Source of the DNA: Stutzerimonas stutzeri
Lineage (GTDB): Bacteria; Pseudomonadota; Gammaproteobacteria; Pseudomonadales; Pseudomonadaceae
DNA: 64,000 bases
Direction: 5' to 3'
NCBI RefSeq assembly: GCF_000952685.1
Contig: NZ_JYHV01000037.1
Span: 682,001 to 746,000, forward strand
A program made the translations under genes and the position numbers. The stretch's first letter is position 1, and every line of letters begins with the position of its first letter. The notes beneath the pieces were generated by a model. It was not told the DNA's origin. It searched no databases and saw nothing but the letters and a program-made list of their open reading frames with translations. Shown in pieces: positions 8,021 through 17,450 of the stretch.

Positions 8021-9020
8021 TTACAGACGGGTCCTGCTGATTGTGGAACCCGTTCGGGCGGGCCTCCGGGTTGACCAGATCCCGCGGGCGCTCGCCGCGC
8101 AGGGCCTGAGTGATGTTTTCTACCGCGCGATGGGCCATGGCTTCACGGGTTTCATGAGTCGCCGAGCCGATATGCGGCAGGGTTACCACGTTGTCCATGC
8201 GCAGCAGCGGCGACTCTTGCAGCGGTTCACGCTCGAAGACGTCGAGCCCCGCCCCGGCGATCAGACCCTCGTCGAGCGCCCGAATCAGCCCGGCCTCGTC
8301 GATCACCCGGCCGCGGGCGATATTGATCACGAAGGCCGAACGCTTCATCGCCTGGCATTGTTCGTAGCCGAGCAGGTGCTCAGTCTGCTCGGTGAGCGGT
8401 ACGGTCAGGCAGACGAAATCCGACTCGGCCAACAGCTGCTCGTAGCTGCGACGCTGCAGGCCCCACTCGGCCTCCAGCGCCGGTTTGGGCGACGCGTTGC
8501 TGTACAGCACCTGCATATTGAACCCGCGTGCGCGACGGGCGATGGCCTGGCCGATGCGCCCGAGGCCGACCAGACCAAGGGTTTTGCCATGCACGTCGTG
8601 ACCGAAATGGGGCTCGCCGACGTGCTGGGTCCAGCGACCCTCGCGCACCATGTTGGCCAGTTCGACCAGCCGCCGGGCGCTGGCCATGATCAGCATGAAG
8701 CCGGTGTCCGCGGTTGTCTCGGTAAGCACGTCCGGGGTGTTGGTCAACACGATGCCGCGGCGACTCAGCTCGGCGACCGGCAGGTTGTCGTAGCCCACCG
8801 AGATGGTCGCGATGGCTTCCAGCGCCGGCGCCCCATCGAGCAACGCCGAGGTGACCTGCAATTTGCCGCCAATCAGGCCGTGTGCTTCGCGCAACGCGGC
8901 GGTGACGGCCTCGGGCTGCAGCTCCGGCTCTTCGAAATAGGCAACCTCGAAGGCTTCATGCAAGCGTTGCAGGTGCGACTCTTTAAGCCGCCGCAAGGCG
9001 ACGATTCGTTTCTTGTGCAT
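8010..9020 (-). CDS. D-2-hydroxyacid dehydrogenase (GhrB/2-ketogluconate reductase type)
   Basis: This 336-residue cytoplasmic NAD(P)-dependent enzyme has GLVGLGRIGQAIARRA (Rossmann fold), the catalytic Arg in NIARGRVIDE, the Glu in FEREPL and the His in LPHIGSAT. TISVGYDNLPV near residue 95 resembles GhrB/TkrA enzymes, which reduce glyoxylate, hydroxypyruvate or 2-ketogluconate. It sits three bases downstream of the DHDPS-like gene and overlaps the oxidase gene. It probably interconverts a 2-keto acid intermediate of the island; the direction and substrate are unknown. Confidence 0.87.
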   Translation of the reverse strand: MHKKRIVALRRLKESHLQRLHEAFEVAYFEEPELQPEAVTAALREAHGLIGGKLQVTSALLDGAPALEAIATISVGYDNLPVAELSRRGIVLTNTPDVLTETTADTGFMLIMASARRLVELANMVREGRWTQHVGEPHFGHDVHGKTLGLVGLGRIGQAIARRARGFNMQVLYSNASPKPALEAEWGLQRRSYEQLLAESDFVCLTVPLTEQTEHLLGYEQCQAMKRSAFVINIARGRVIDEAGLIRALDEGLIAGAGLDVFEREPLQESPLLRMDNVVTLPHIGSATHETREAMAHRAVENITQALRGERPRDLVNPEARPNGFHNQQDPSVNAQ

Positions 9021-9023
9021 CGA

Positions 9024-9953
9024 TCACTCCAGATCAGCTGTTTTGAGGCCGGGCATGTCGAAGCCGGCATCGTCGAGCAGCGCGAACAACTCGGCGCACT
9101 GCCGCTCGTCGAGTGCCAGCAGTGGCGCCCGCAGTCGTGCCCACTGCTCGTCAACACTGAATCGTGCCGTCGCGGCCTTGAGCGCCGCGATCACCGGGAA
9201 GCGTTCGAAGATCTGCCGCGTACGTACCAATGCCGCCTGCTGTTCGTCGGCATCGTCTGCCTGCCAGCTTTTGGCAAGGCGCGCGATGGCGCCCGGATTG
9301 ACGTTGGCCGTGGCGCTGATACAGCCGGCTCCGCCTGCGCGCAAGGTCTGTAACAGAAAGGATTCGCTGCCGGCATAGACCTGAAAACCGTCCGCGCCGA
9401 ACTGCTCGATGACGGCACGGGTGTTGGACCAGTCGCCGGAGCTGTCCTTCAGCCCGACGATGTTGCCGGGATAAGCCCGGAGCAGCCGCTCGATCAACGC
9501 CAGCGACAGCGGCACCTGGGACACCGGCGGGATGTGGTAGAGGTAGATGCGCAGGCGTTCGTCGCCGACCCGTTCGACCACCTCGCTGAAATAACGGAAC
9601 AGCCCCTCGTCGGACACGCCTTTGTAGTAGAACGGCGGCAGCATCAGCACCCCTTCCACCCCTTTGGCTACCGCGTGCCGGGTTTGCGCGACGGTGTCCG
9701 GCAGCGCGCAGCTTCCGGTGCCCGGCATCAGCCGCGCGGCTGGAATCCCTGCGTCGATGAGCGCATCGAACAGCCGGATCTTTTCTCCGACGGCCAACGA
9801 ATTGGCCTCGGAATTGGTGCCGAACACGGCCAGCCCGACGTCCTGATCCAGCAGCCAGCGGCAATGCGCCACGAAGCGCTTGGTATCCGGCGAAAGATCC
9901 GCACCGAACGGCGTAATGACTGGCGACCAGACACGCCCGCTTTCCTGACTCAT
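9024..9953 (-). CDS. DHDPS/NAL-family aldolase or dehydratase
   Basis: This 309-residue TIM barrel belongs to the dihydrodipicolinate synthase family. Visible are FGTNSEANSL (a variant of the GTTGE carboxylate-binding loop), the catalytic tyrosine in YLYHIPP, and the Schiff-base lysine in GLKDSSGDW near residue 166. True DapA is unlikely because of the variant loop and the catabolic context. Members in sugar-acid clusters split 2-keto-3-deoxy acids to pyruvate plus an aldehyde, or dehydrate them (KdgD and L-KDA dehydratase). With two sugar-acid dehydratases nearby, a 2-keto-3-deoxy-acid substrate is the best inference. Confidence 0.85.
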   Translation of the reverse strand: MSQESGRVWSPVITPFGADLSPDTKRFVAHCRWLLDQDVGLAVFGTNSEANSLAVGEKIRLFDALIDAGIPAARLMPGTGSCALPDTVAQTRHAVAKGVEGVLMLPPFYYKGVSDEGLFRYFSEVVERVGDERLRIYLYHIPPVSQVPLSLALIERLLRAYPGNIVGLKDSSGDWSNTRAVIEQFGADGFQVYAGSESFLLQTLRAGGAGCISATANVNPGAIARLAKSWQADDADEQQAALVRTRQIFERFPVIAALKAATARFSVDEQWARLRAPLLALDERQCAELFALLDDAGFDMPGLKTADLE

Positions 9954-10009
9954 GATGCTCTCCTCTTGTTGTGATTATCTGGCAGCCCCGCAGGCTGCCA
10001 GCCATGACC

Positions 10010-11518
10010 TCAGGCGAGGCGTATGCGACGGCGAAGCGGTGCGAGCAGCCAGCGGAAGATCGGCGTCGCCTGCAATATCGAAAGCAACGCGATAGATAGC
10101 AGCACTACGGCGATTGGGCTGGTCAGAAAGATCCGATAATCGTCGTTGCCGATCAGCATCGACTGGTGGAAGGCGTTCTCCATCACCGGCCCTAGAATCA
10201 GGCCGATGACCATGGGTGCCGGGGATACACCGGCCTTGGCCAGCCAGTAGCCGAACAGGCCGAAACCGAGCATCAGTCCCACCTCGAACAGGCTGTTGTT
10301 GAGCGCGTAGGCGCCGATGATGCACAGCGCGATGATGGCGCAGGCGACGAAGCCGTCCGGAATGCGGGTGACCGCCACGCTGGCTTTGGTGAACATCAGG
10401 CCTACGCCGAGCAGGCCGATATTGGCGAAGATCACCGCCCAGATCAGCGTGTAGGTGACGTCGCCATAGTCGCTCAACAGGTTCGGCCCGGGCAGAATGC
10501 CTTGCACCATCAACGCCCCGAGCAGGATCGCGGTGGCCGAGCTGCCGGGAATACCCAGCGCGATGGTGGGAATCAGCGCACCGCCAACCACCGCATTGTT
10601 CGCCGCTTCCGGTGCCGCGACCCCGGCCGGATCGCCATTGCCGAAGCGACTCTTGTCCTTGGCGAAACGCTTGGCCTCGTTATAGGCGAACCAGCTGGCG
10701 GTATCGCCGCCGGTCCCAGGGATCAGCCCCACCACCACACCGATACCGCTCGAGCGCAGGATGTTGGGCATCAGCGCCTTCAATTCGCCGAACTTGGGAA
10801 TCAGCCGGTCGGTAATACGGCTGGCGATCTTGGCCGCACCATGGGAATTCTCGATCAGCGACAGCGCCTGGGGTATCGAGAACAAGCCGATCAGCGCCAC
10901 CGTAAAGCTGATACCGGAGAACAGATTGATGTTGCCGAAGGCCATGCGCGGCGTGCCGGTCATCAGGTCCATCCCCACCGTACTCACCAGCAACCCGACG
11001 GCACCGGAAAACAGCCCGTTGATCACCGACCCCTGCGCCAGCGAGCCGATGATGGTGATGCCGAGCACGGCGATGGCGAACAGCTCGATGGGGCCGAACT
11101 CGACCACGATGCTGCCAAGCAACGGCGCCGCCAGCAACAACGCGATGCCGCTGATGGTGCCGCCGATAAAGGAGGCGAACAGCGAGATCCCCAGCGCCTT
11201 GCCCGCCTGGCCCTGCTGCGACATCGGGAAGCCGTCGAGCACCGTTGCGGCGGCCGATGGGGTGCCCGGTGTGCGCAACAGGATCGCCGCGATGGAACCG
11301 CCGTAGGAGGCGCCGACATAGAGCGAGGCGAGCATGCTCAGGCCGGTGGCGGTATCCATGCTGAAGGTCAGGGGCAACAGCAGGGCCAGCGCCATGGTGG
11401 CGGAGAGCCCCGGCATGGCGCCGACGAACAGCCCCAGCAGGATGCCCCCGAAAATGGCAGCGAAATTGGCCAGGGTCAGCACGTTGACCAACCCTGTCAT
11501 GACGATCGAACTTTCCAC
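10010..11518 (-). CDS. tctA: Tripartite tricarboxylate transporter large permease TctA
   Basis: This 502-residue membrane protein has about eleven to twelve helices. It shows the two duplicated TctA motifs PGLSATMALALLLPLTF (residues about 34-50) and GTGGDTASWFAYNEAKRF (residues 267-284), the second being the family's PG-type substrate loop. It works with TctB (next upstream) and TctC to import a carboxylic acid with sodium or protons. It is the third transport gene of the operon, which carries on 57 bp later into the DHDPS-like gene. Confidence 0.93.
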   Translation of the reverse strand: MESSIVMTGLVNVLTLANFAAIFGGILLGLFVGAMPGLSATMALALLLPLTFSMDTATGLSMLASLYVGASYGGSIAAILLRTPGTPSAAATVLDGFPMSQQGQAGKALGISLFASFIGGTISGIALLLAAPLLGSIVVEFGPIELFAIAVLGITIIGSLAQGSVINGLFSGAVGLLVSTVGMDLMTGTPRMAFGNINLFSGISFTVALIGLFSIPQALSLIENSHGAAKIASRITDRLIPKFGELKALMPNILRSSGIGVVVGLIPGTGGDTASWFAYNEAKRFAKDKSRFGNGDPAGVAAPEAANNAVVGGALIPTIALGIPGSSATAILLGALMVQGILPGPNLLSDYGDVTYTLIWAVIFANIGLLGVGLMFTKASVAVTRIPDGFVACAIIALCIIGAYALNNSLFEVGLMLGFGLFGYWLAKAGVSPAPMVIGLILGPVMENAFHQSMLIGNDDYRIFLTSPIAVVLLSIALLSILQATPIFRWLLAPLRRRIRLA

Positions 11519-11551
11519 GGAAAATGCCTCGTCGGAAATGGAAGGGAGCGG

Positions 11552-12019
11552 TCAGGCGATCGCTGACGGCAACAACGGTATGGGAAGCCCCAGGAACTGC
11601 ACGAACACCAGGCATACCACCGCCACCAGTACCACCGTGCCAATCACGGCGAAGCGCATCGATACGGTGCGGATCAGCACCAGCGCCAAGGCCATGAACA
11701 GTACGGTCGCCAGCACATAGCCGAGCGTGGTGATGGCCGCGACGTAGGCTACCGCCAGCACGAAAACCAGGGCCGTCACCGCGTAACGTGGCGGGGCGGC
11801 GGGTGCTTCGCTGGCAACCGCTGGCTCGACCTCACGTTGCCGGGCCGCGCGCCAGCGCAGCAATTCCGAACACACCATGGCCAGCGAGAACAGCCCCACC
11901 GTGACCGAATAGATCAGCGGCATCTGCGCAGCGGCTTCTGGATAGCCCTGCGCGTTGCTGAAAAACACCATCGCCAGGGCCATGCCAAAGAGTCCGAGTA
12001 CCAGCCTGTTCATGTTCAT
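11552..12019 (-). CDS. tctB: Tripartite tricarboxylate transporter small subunit TctB
   Basis: This 155-residue protein has four predicted helices, the usual TctB layout: MNMNRLVLGLFGMALAMVFF at the N terminus, a pair of central helices, and the C-terminal FVQFLGLPIPLLP, a well-conserved TctB motif. The start at 12019 follows GGGAGG; an in-frame extension to 12175 would overlap tctC and has no ribosome site, so it was rejected. It forms the membrane complex with TctA. Confidence 0.9.
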   Translation of the reverse strand: MNMNRLVLGLFGMALAMVFFSNAQGYPEAAAQMPLIYSVTVGLFSLAMVCSELLRWRAARQREVEPAVASEAPAAPPRYAVTALVFVLAVAYVAAITTLGYVLATVLFMALALVLIRTVSMRFAVIGTVVLVAVVCLVFVQFLGLPIPLLPSAIA

Positions 12020-12053
12020 GGGCGCCTCCCCTCGTCGCGTTCGGCCGATGGCT

Positions 12054-13031
12054 TCACTGTTGCTTGCCACCGACTTCGCTCCAGATGCCCTGGAACTCCT
12101 GCTCCATGTCCTCGAACATCTGGCCGTAGTCGTCGCCGGTGACGATGTCGATGTGCAACGCACGCTTTTTGGCATCAGCCAGGAATGCCTCGTCGGTTTT
12201 CAGCGCTTCGAAGGCGGCGATCAGCTGCTGGCGCGCTTCATCCGGAATCCCGGCCGGTGCGCTGTAGCCGCGCGAGGAGCCGGCGACCACGTTGATGCCC
12301 TTCTCTTTCAGGGTCGGCACATCGGGCAGGCTCTCGAAACGCTTGTCCGCGAACACCGCCAGCGCCTTCAGGTTGCCGCTCTTGATCTGGCTGTAAACAT
12401 TGCCGACGTTGTTGAAGCTGACGTCGATCTTGTTGCCCATGGCCGCGGTGGCCGAGGGGCCGTCGCCCTGGAACGGCACCTTCTTGAAGGAAAGCCCGGT
12501 GGCCTTCTCGATCACCAGCGTGGTGAAGAAATCATCGCCACCCACACCGGAGTTGCCGACCGTGACACGGCCTGGCTTTTCCTTGGCCGCCGCGAACAGA
12601 TCTTCGATGGTGTTGTAGGGGCTGTCCTTGGCCACCACTGCAATGCCCGAGTCGGTCACCACGTTGGCGATCGGGGTCAGGTCCTTGATGTTGTAGGTGA
12701 TAGCGTCGTTCATGATGTAGTTGGTCATCAGCATCGGCGTGTTGGTGATGCTGATCACCGTGCCGTCCTTTTTCGACTGCCGTGCCAGACGCGTCCAGGC
12801 GATCGCGCCGGTGGCACCCGGGATGTACTCGTTGACGAAATTGGCGCCCAGTTTCTTGGTCAGGTAGGGCTGTACCAGCTGCGCCAGCACGTCGCTGCCG
12901 CCGCCCGGCTTAAAGCCTTGCAGCACGGTGACCTCGTCGCCGGCGACGTAGTCCGCCTGGGCCGCAAAAGGAACGGAAAACGCCGTAACGGCGGTCAAGA
13001 CGGCGGCGGACAGTTGCTTGTTGATCTTCAT
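12054..13031 (-). CDS. tctC: Tripartite tricarboxylate transporter solute-binding protein TctC
   Basis: This 325-residue periplasmic receptor starts MKINKQLSAAVLTAVTAFSV, with a signal peptide cleaved after about AAQA (residue 26). Bug/TctC family features are GFKPGGGSDVLAQLV, the first ligand loop, and VGNSGVGGDDFFT near residue 165. It delivers the substrate to TctAB. The start at 13031 has GGAG eight bases upstream. The gene is first in the transport triplet, behind the enolase-superfamily dehydratase gene and a weak hairpin at 13096-13124. Confidence 0.92.
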   Translation of the reverse strand: MKINKQLSAAVLTAVTAFSVPFAAQADYVAGDEVTVLQGFKPGGGSDVLAQLVQPYLTKKLGANFVNEYIPGATGAIAWTRLARQSKKDGTVISITNTPMLMTNYIMNDAITYNIKDLTPIANVVTDSGIAVVAKDSPYNTIEDLFAAAKEKPGRVTVGNSGVGGDDFFTTLVIEKATGLSFKKVPFQGDGPSATAAMGNKIDVSFNNVGNVYSQIKSGNLKALAVFADKRFESLPDVPTLKEKGINVVAGSSRGYSAPAGIPDEARQQLIAAFEALKTDEAFLADAKKRALHIDIVTGDDYGQMFEDMEQEFQGIWSEVGGKQQ

Positions 13032-13143
13032 TTCGCTCACTCCACATTTTCTTGTTGGATTTATGGTGTCTGGCCAATCGGATCCAGACGTGGTCAGGGG
13101 CGACAACCGCGCGCCGCCGCCCCTACAGCGGGTCATGCAACGC

Positions 13144-14295
13144 TCATCGGTTGTTTTCGAGGGTCATCCAGGGTTGGCCGCCGGCCGCGATCGCGTAGCG
13201 CGCAACGGCCTGCTCGTCGAAGTCGAAGCCGAGCCCCGGGGTCTGGTGCAGCTTGATGTAGCCGTCTTCCTGCTCGAGCTGGCGGTCGATCAACCGGCGG
13301 AAGTTGAGGACCTGGTCATCCCAGAAGAACTCCACGTAACGTGCATTCGGCGTGGCGGCCACCAGCGGTGCATGCACGTCGTGGAACCAGTGCGGGTACA
13401 TCGGCACGCCGTAACCGGCGGCCATCGCCGCGATGCGGCGCCACTCGGTGATGCCGCCGCAGACCACCGCGTCGGTCTGCAGGATGGCCGCGCCGCCCTT
13501 GTCGAGCAGCTCCTTGTGGCGCCAGCGCCCGACCTCCACCTCGCCGGTGGCAATGGGAATCGGTGTGGCCCGCGCCAGCCGCGCATGGCTGTCGATGTCA
13601 TCGACCAGGAACGGCTCCTCGATAAAGGCCGGGTTGTAGCGCTCGAAGCGGCGCACGTACTGCAGCGCCTCGGTGACATCGCTCCAGCCGTTGTTGACGT
13701 CGAGCATCAGTTCGACGTCGGGGCCGATGGCTTCGCGAGCCGCCGCCACCCGCGCCTCTTCTTCCTTGGGCGAGAGACGGCCGGTTTTCATCTTCACGGC
13801 CTTGAAGCCGAGCGATACGTAGTGCGCCATCTCCTCGCCGAGCAGCGCGGGAGTTTTACCGTCGAGGTAGTAGCCACCGCTGGCGTAGGCCGGCACACGA
13901 TCGGCACTGGCCGCACCGAGATAGCGATGCAGCGGCAGGCCGGCGCTGCGCGCATTGAGGTCCCAGAGCGCGGTGTCGAGAATGCTGATCGCACGCATGA
14001 CCACCCCGGCGCGGCCCTGCAGGAGGGCCTCCTGGTACATCTCCTTCCACAGCGCCTCGACGTCCAGCGAATCGCGACCCAGCAGCACCGGCGCCAGCAA
14101 CTTCTCCACGGCGATCGGCAGCAGCTCACCGCCGGCACTGCCGACGTAGCAGAACCCGATGCCGCTGACGCCGTTGGCGCCGGTTACCTTGACCAGGCCG
14201 TAGTCGCGGGCGTGCACGGTGCGGTTGGAGAATGAGGTGACCTGATCCAGCGGCATGCGGGCCGCACAAACGGAAATGGAGCTGATCTTTGCCAT
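13144..14295 (-). CDS. Mandelate racemase/enolase-superfamily sugar-acid dehydratase
   Basis: This 383-residue protein has the enolase-superfamily active site in order: a KxK base pair at K168 and K170 (KAVKMKTG), metal ligands D199 (LDVNNGW), E226 or E227 (FIEEPF) and E252 (TGEVE), and a His-Asp dyad D275/H302 (QTDAVV, YPHWFHD). The Lys plus His-Asp set marks the mandelate-racemase subgroup, which mostly dehydrates sugar acids to 2-keto-3-deoxy acids or racemises 2-hydroxy acids. It is the first gene of the leftward operon and is read away from the LacI regulator. The exact acid (rhamnonate, fuconate, galactarate or other) cannot be told from sequence. Confidence 0.87.
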   Translation of the reverse strand: MAKISSISVCAARMPLDQVTSFSNRTVHARDYGLVKVTGANGVSGIGFCYVGSAGGELLPIAVEKLLAPVLLGRDSLDVEALWKEMYQEALLQGRAGVVMRAISILDTALWDLNARSAGLPLHRYLGAASADRVPAYASGGYYLDGKTPALLGEEMAHYVSLGFKAVKMKTGRLSPKEEEARVAAAREAIGPDVELMLDVNNGWSDVTEALQYVRRFERYNPAFIEEPFLVDDIDSHARLARATPIPIATGEVEVGRWRHKELLDKGGAAILQTDAVVCGGITEWRRIAAMAAGYGVPMYPHWFHDVHAPLVAATPNARYVEFFWDDQVLNFRRLIDRQLEQEDGYIKLHQTPGLGFDFDEQAVARYAIAAGGQPWMTLENNR

Positions 14296-14330
14296 TGTTG
14301 TTCTTGTCCTGTCTCAAGCCGGCAGGCCGA

Positions 14331-14344
14331 TGTAAACGTTTTCA
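14331..14344. promoter_or_regulatory. LacI-type operator copy 3 (weak)
   Basis: TGTAAACGTTTTCA is a degenerate copy of the TGTAA-CG-TTACA dyad. It lies 35 bases upstream of the dehydratase start, about 76 bp centre-to-centre from copy 1, placed to block or loop the leftward promoter. Confidence 0.55.
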
Positions 14345-14406
14345 TCGTCCGCCGGGGTTCGCTCGTATGACCCCAACCGCGTCGCCAGTAATGCGAAACG
14401 GCGCTA

Positions 14407-14420
14407 TGTAATCGCTTACA
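14407..14420. promoter_or_regulatory. LacI-type operator copy 1
   Basis: TGTAATCGCTTACA is a 14-bp dyad with a central CG, which is the LacI/GalR-family pattern. It sits in the 224-bp region shared by the divergent dehydratase and lacI genes, 31 bp (about three helical turns) from copy 2. Confidence 0.75.
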
Positions 14421-14437
14421 TTTGCGAAAAAATGCGA

Positions 14438-14451
14438 TGTAAGCGTTTACA
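14438..14451. promoter_or_regulatory. LacI-type operator copy 2
   Basis: TGTAAGCGTTTACA matches copy 1 except at three positions and keeps the TGTAA/TTACA arms with central CG. It lies 68 bases upstream of the regulator start, so the regulator probably controls itself and both arms of the cluster. Confidence 0.75.
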
Positions 14452-14519
14452 AAAAGTTAGTTTCGGTTTTTCCTTATGTCAAACGCCATTCGCTGAGTGG
14501 CTTATTTCCAGCTCAACAA

Positions 14520-15563
14520 ATGAGTAACTCGATGCCTCCCCCACAAGCGTTACTGTCCCGCGCCAGTCTGCACGATGTTGCCCGCGTAGCCGGTGTTTCG
14601 ACGGCTACGGTATCGCGGGTGATCAACGGCAGTGCAGCCGTCAGCGACGACAAGCGCCAGGCCGTGCAGCGCGCCTGCGATGAACTCGGTTATGTGCTGA
14701 ACGCCGCGGCGCGAACCCTGGCCTCGCGCCGCAGCATGACCATCGGCGCGGTCGTCCCGACGCTCGCCACGGAAACCTTCTCCCGCCCCCTCGCCGCCTT
14801 TCAGCACACCGTGCACGAGGCCGGCTACACGCTGCTGGTGGCCAGTTTCGGCTTCGACGAACAGGTCGAACTGAAGGAGGTCCAGACCATGCTCGAACAC
14901 GGCGTCGATGCGCTGATGGTGGTCGGTCGAACGCACGATCCGAAGATGTGGCAGATGATCGACAACAAGCGCATCCCCTGCGTACAGGCGTGGACGCAGG
15001 ACAGCGCCCGCCCGAGCGTCGGCTTCGACAACATCGCGGTTTCCCGGGATATGGTCGATCACCTGTTGGCATTCGGTCATCGCCGGTTCGCCATGCTGGT
15101 CAACGCGCCCTTCAACGACCGGGTCAGCGACCGAATCCTCGGCGCCCGGGCACGCCTAGCCGAAGTCGGGCTGGAAGTGCCCGAGCAATGGCTGATGGAG
15201 ACCAACCTGACGCTCGAAGACGGTATCGCCGCGATGCACAGCCTGCTGCAGGGCGCAGTACGGCCCACGGCGGTGATTTGCGCCAACGACCTGCTGGCAT
15301 TTGGCGCCCTGCTGGCGGCGAAGAACCTTGGCGTGCGGGTGCCCGAGGATGTCTCGGTGGTCGGCTTCAACGACTTCGACTATGCCCGGCACCTGTCGCC
15401 ACCGCTGACCACCACCCGCGTCGAGCTCGAACAGATCGGCACTCGCGCCGGCACCTACCTGCTGGAAGCGCTCGACGGCAAGCCCAGGCCGGGCCCCATT
15501 GCCGTCGCCACGGAGCTGATCGTACGCGGCAGCTCGGGGCCGGCACCCGAACCCTCCGGTTGA
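14520..15563 (+). CDS. LacI-family repressor of the sugar-acid cluster
   Basis: This 347-residue protein has the LacI helix-turn-helix at residues 16-40 (LHDVARVAGVSTATVSRVIN), a hinge near ARTLASRRS, and a periplasmic-binding-like effector domain (TIGAVVPTLATETFSRPLA onward; VGFNDFDYARHLSPPLTTTR near the C terminus). The GntR/KdgR-like subgroup typically senses sugar acids. It is divergent from the dehydratase-tct operon and directly upstream of the IlvD/Edd dehydratase, and three operator-like dyads sit in front of it. Confidence 0.9.
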   Translation: MSNSMPPPQALLSRASLHDVARVAGVSTATVSRVINGSAAVSDDKRQAVQRACDELGYVLNAAARTLASRRSMTIGAVVPTLATETFSRPLAAFQHTVHEAGYTLLVASFGFDEQVELKEVQTMLEHGVDALMVVGRTHDPKMWQMIDNKRIPCVQAWTQDSARPSVGFDNIAVSRDMVDHLLAFGHRRFAMLVNAPFNDRVSDRILGARARLAEVGLEVPEQWLMETNLTLEDGIAAMHSLLQGAVRPTAVICANDLLAFGALLAAKNLGVRVPEDVSVVGFNDFDYARHLSPPLTTTRVELEQIGTRAGTYLLEALDGKPRPGPIAVATELIVRGSSGPAPEPSG

Positions 15564-15631
15564 GGCCGCGCGCCTCGCCGCCAAAGTGCCGCACGCCCGG
15601 CACGCATCACAACGATCGAGAGGTAACGCCC

Positions 15632-17392
15632 GTGAACAACAACAATGACTCCGGCAGCAAAACCGACGATCCGGCGCGCGGCATGCGCAAAGGGTTGACC
15701 AACTATGGCGATGAGGAATTCTCGCTGTTCCTGCGCAAGGCCTTCATCAAGGGTGCGGGCTATTCGGACGATGCGCTGTCGCGTCCGATCGTCGGCATCA
15801 CCAACACCGGCAGCGGCTTCAATCCCTGCCATGGTAACGCGCCGCAGCTGATCGAAGCGGTCAAGCGCGGGGTGATGCTCGCCGGCGGGCTGCCGGTGGA
15901 CTTCCCAACCATCTCGATTCACGAGAGCTTCGCCCATCCCAACAGCATGTTCCTGCGCAATCTCATGTCGATGGACACTGAGGAAATGATCCGCGCCCTG
16001 CCGATCGATGCGGTGGTCCTGATCGGCGGCTGCGACAAGACCGTGCCCGCTCAGTTGATGGGTGCCGCCAGCGCCGGCGTGCCGGCCATTCAACTGGTCA
16101 GCGGCTCGATGCTGACCGGTTCGCACCGTGGTGTGCGAGTCGGCGCCTGTACAGATTGCCGGCGCTTCTGGGGCATGTACCGCGGCGATGAGATCGACCA
16201 GCAGGAGATCACCGAGGTCAACGACCAGCTGGTGGCCAGCGTCGGCACCTGCTCGGTGATGGGCACCGCCAGCACCATGGCCTGCGTCACCGAAGCACTG
16301 GGTATGATGCTGCCCGGCGGCGCCACACCACCGGCGGTCACCGCCGACCGCATCCGTATCGCCGAGCGCACCGGCACCCAGGCGGTGGCGATGATCCAGT
16401 CACGGATGACGCCAGACCGCATCCTCACCGAGCAGGCCTTCGAGAACGCCCTGATGGTGCTGCTCGCCATCGGCGGCTCGACCAATGCCATCGTGCATCT
16501 GTCAGCGATCGCCGGCCGCTGCGGCATCCGCATCGACATGGATCAGGTCGACGCGCTCGGTCGCAAGATCCCGGTGCTGGTCAATCTCAAACCGTCCGGC
16601 ACGCATTACATGGAAGACCTGCACAAGGCCGGCGGCCTGGCCCCCGTGCTGCGCGAACTACGGCCTTTCCTGCACCTCGATTCACTGACCGTCACCGGAC
16701 GCACGCTGGGCGAAGAGTTGGATGAAATCGCCGCCTTCCCGCAGGACGTGGTGCGCTCGCTGGACAACCCGATCTATCCACAGGGCGGCATCGCCTTCCT
16801 GCGCGGCAACCTGGCGCCGGACGGGGCGATCATCAAGCAGTCGGCCGCCAGCGCCGAGCTGATGGAGCACGAAGGCCGGGTGGTGGTGTTCGATGGCCTG
16901 GAGGATCTGGCCCAGCGCATCGACGACCCGGACCTCGACGTCAACGCCGACGACATCTTGGTGCTGAAGAACATCGGCCCGAAGGGCGCGCCCGGCATGC
17001 CGGAAGCCGGCTACATCCCCATTCCGCGCAAGCTGGCGCGTGCCGGCGTCAAAGACATGGTGCGCATCTCCGATGGCCGCATGAGCGGCACGGCGGGCGG
17101 CACCATCATCCTTCACGTCACGCCCGAAGCGGCGGATGGCGGGCCACTGGCGCTGATCGAAAGCGGCGATCGCCTGCGTCTGAGCGTGGCCGAGCGTTCC
17201 CTGGATTTGTTGGTCAGCGACGGGGAGCTGGCGCGTCGGCGCGATGCGCTTGAGCGACCGGAACCGCGCGAAGGCGACGAGCGCGGCTATCGCAAGCTGT
17301 TCCTCGACACCGTGACCCAAGCCGATCGCGGCTGTGATTTCGACTTTCTGCGCAGCCTGGACGAGGCCGGCAGCGTGCCGCTGCGTAAATGA
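15632..17392 (+). CDS. IlvD/Edd-family sugar-acid dehydratase (L-arabinonate dehydratase-like)
   Basis: This 586-residue enzyme dehydrates an aldonic acid to a 2-keto-3-deoxy acid using an Fe-S cluster. The three expected ligands are C66 (GFNPCHGN), C134 (GGCDKT) and C207 (GTCSVMG). Their spacing of 68 and 73 residues is the same as recalled for the [2Fe-2S] L-arabinonate dehydratase subgroup, and the catalytic Ser is S485 in DGRMSG. I chose the GTG start at 15632 for the GAGAGG upstream; the open frame extends further but overlaps lacI. The TTT transporter and DHDPS-like protein would import the acid and process the product. Confidence 0.9.
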   Translation: MNNNNDSGSKTDDPARGMRKGLTNYGDEEFSLFLRKAFIKGAGYSDDALSRPIVGITNTGSGFNPCHGNAPQLIEAVKRGVMLAGGLPVDFPTISIHESFAHPNSMFLRNLMSMDTEEMIRALPIDAVVLIGGCDKTVPAQLMGAASAGVPAIQLVSGSMLTGSHRGVRVGACTDCRRFWGMYRGDEIDQQEITEVNDQLVASVGTCSVMGTASTMACVTEALGMMLPGGATPPAVTADRIRIAERTGTQAVAMIQSRMTPDRILTEQAFENALMVLLAIGGSTNAIVHLSAIAGRCGIRIDMDQVDALGRKIPVLVNLKPSGTHYMEDLHKAGGLAPVLRELRPFLHLDSLTVTGRTLGEELDEIAAFPQDVVRSLDNPIYPQGGIAFLRGNLAPDGAIIKQSAASAELMEHEGRVVVFDGLEDLAQRIDDPDLDVNADDILVLKNIGPKGAPGMPEAGYIPIPRKLARAGVKDMVRISDGRMSGTAGGTIILHVTPEAADGGPLALIESGDRLRLSVAERSLDLLVSDGELARRRDALERPEPREGDERGYRKLFLDTVTQADRGCDFDFLRSLDEAGSVPLRK

Positions 17393-17450
17393 TTCCAAAG
17401 CCGTCGCGTCGCACCCAGCGCAAAAACCTCAACAACCTGGAGCCCGAACA

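Noticed and set aside
13096..13124. Hairpin between the enolase-type dehydratase and tctC as a terminator
   Set aside because: The seven-base stem with a 15-base loop has no T run; transport and dehydratase genes probably remain one unit.
14948..17392. 814-residue version of the IlvD/Edd dehydratase
   Set aside because: The extra N terminus overlaps lacI in another frame; the GTG at 15632 with a ribosome site gives the family length.
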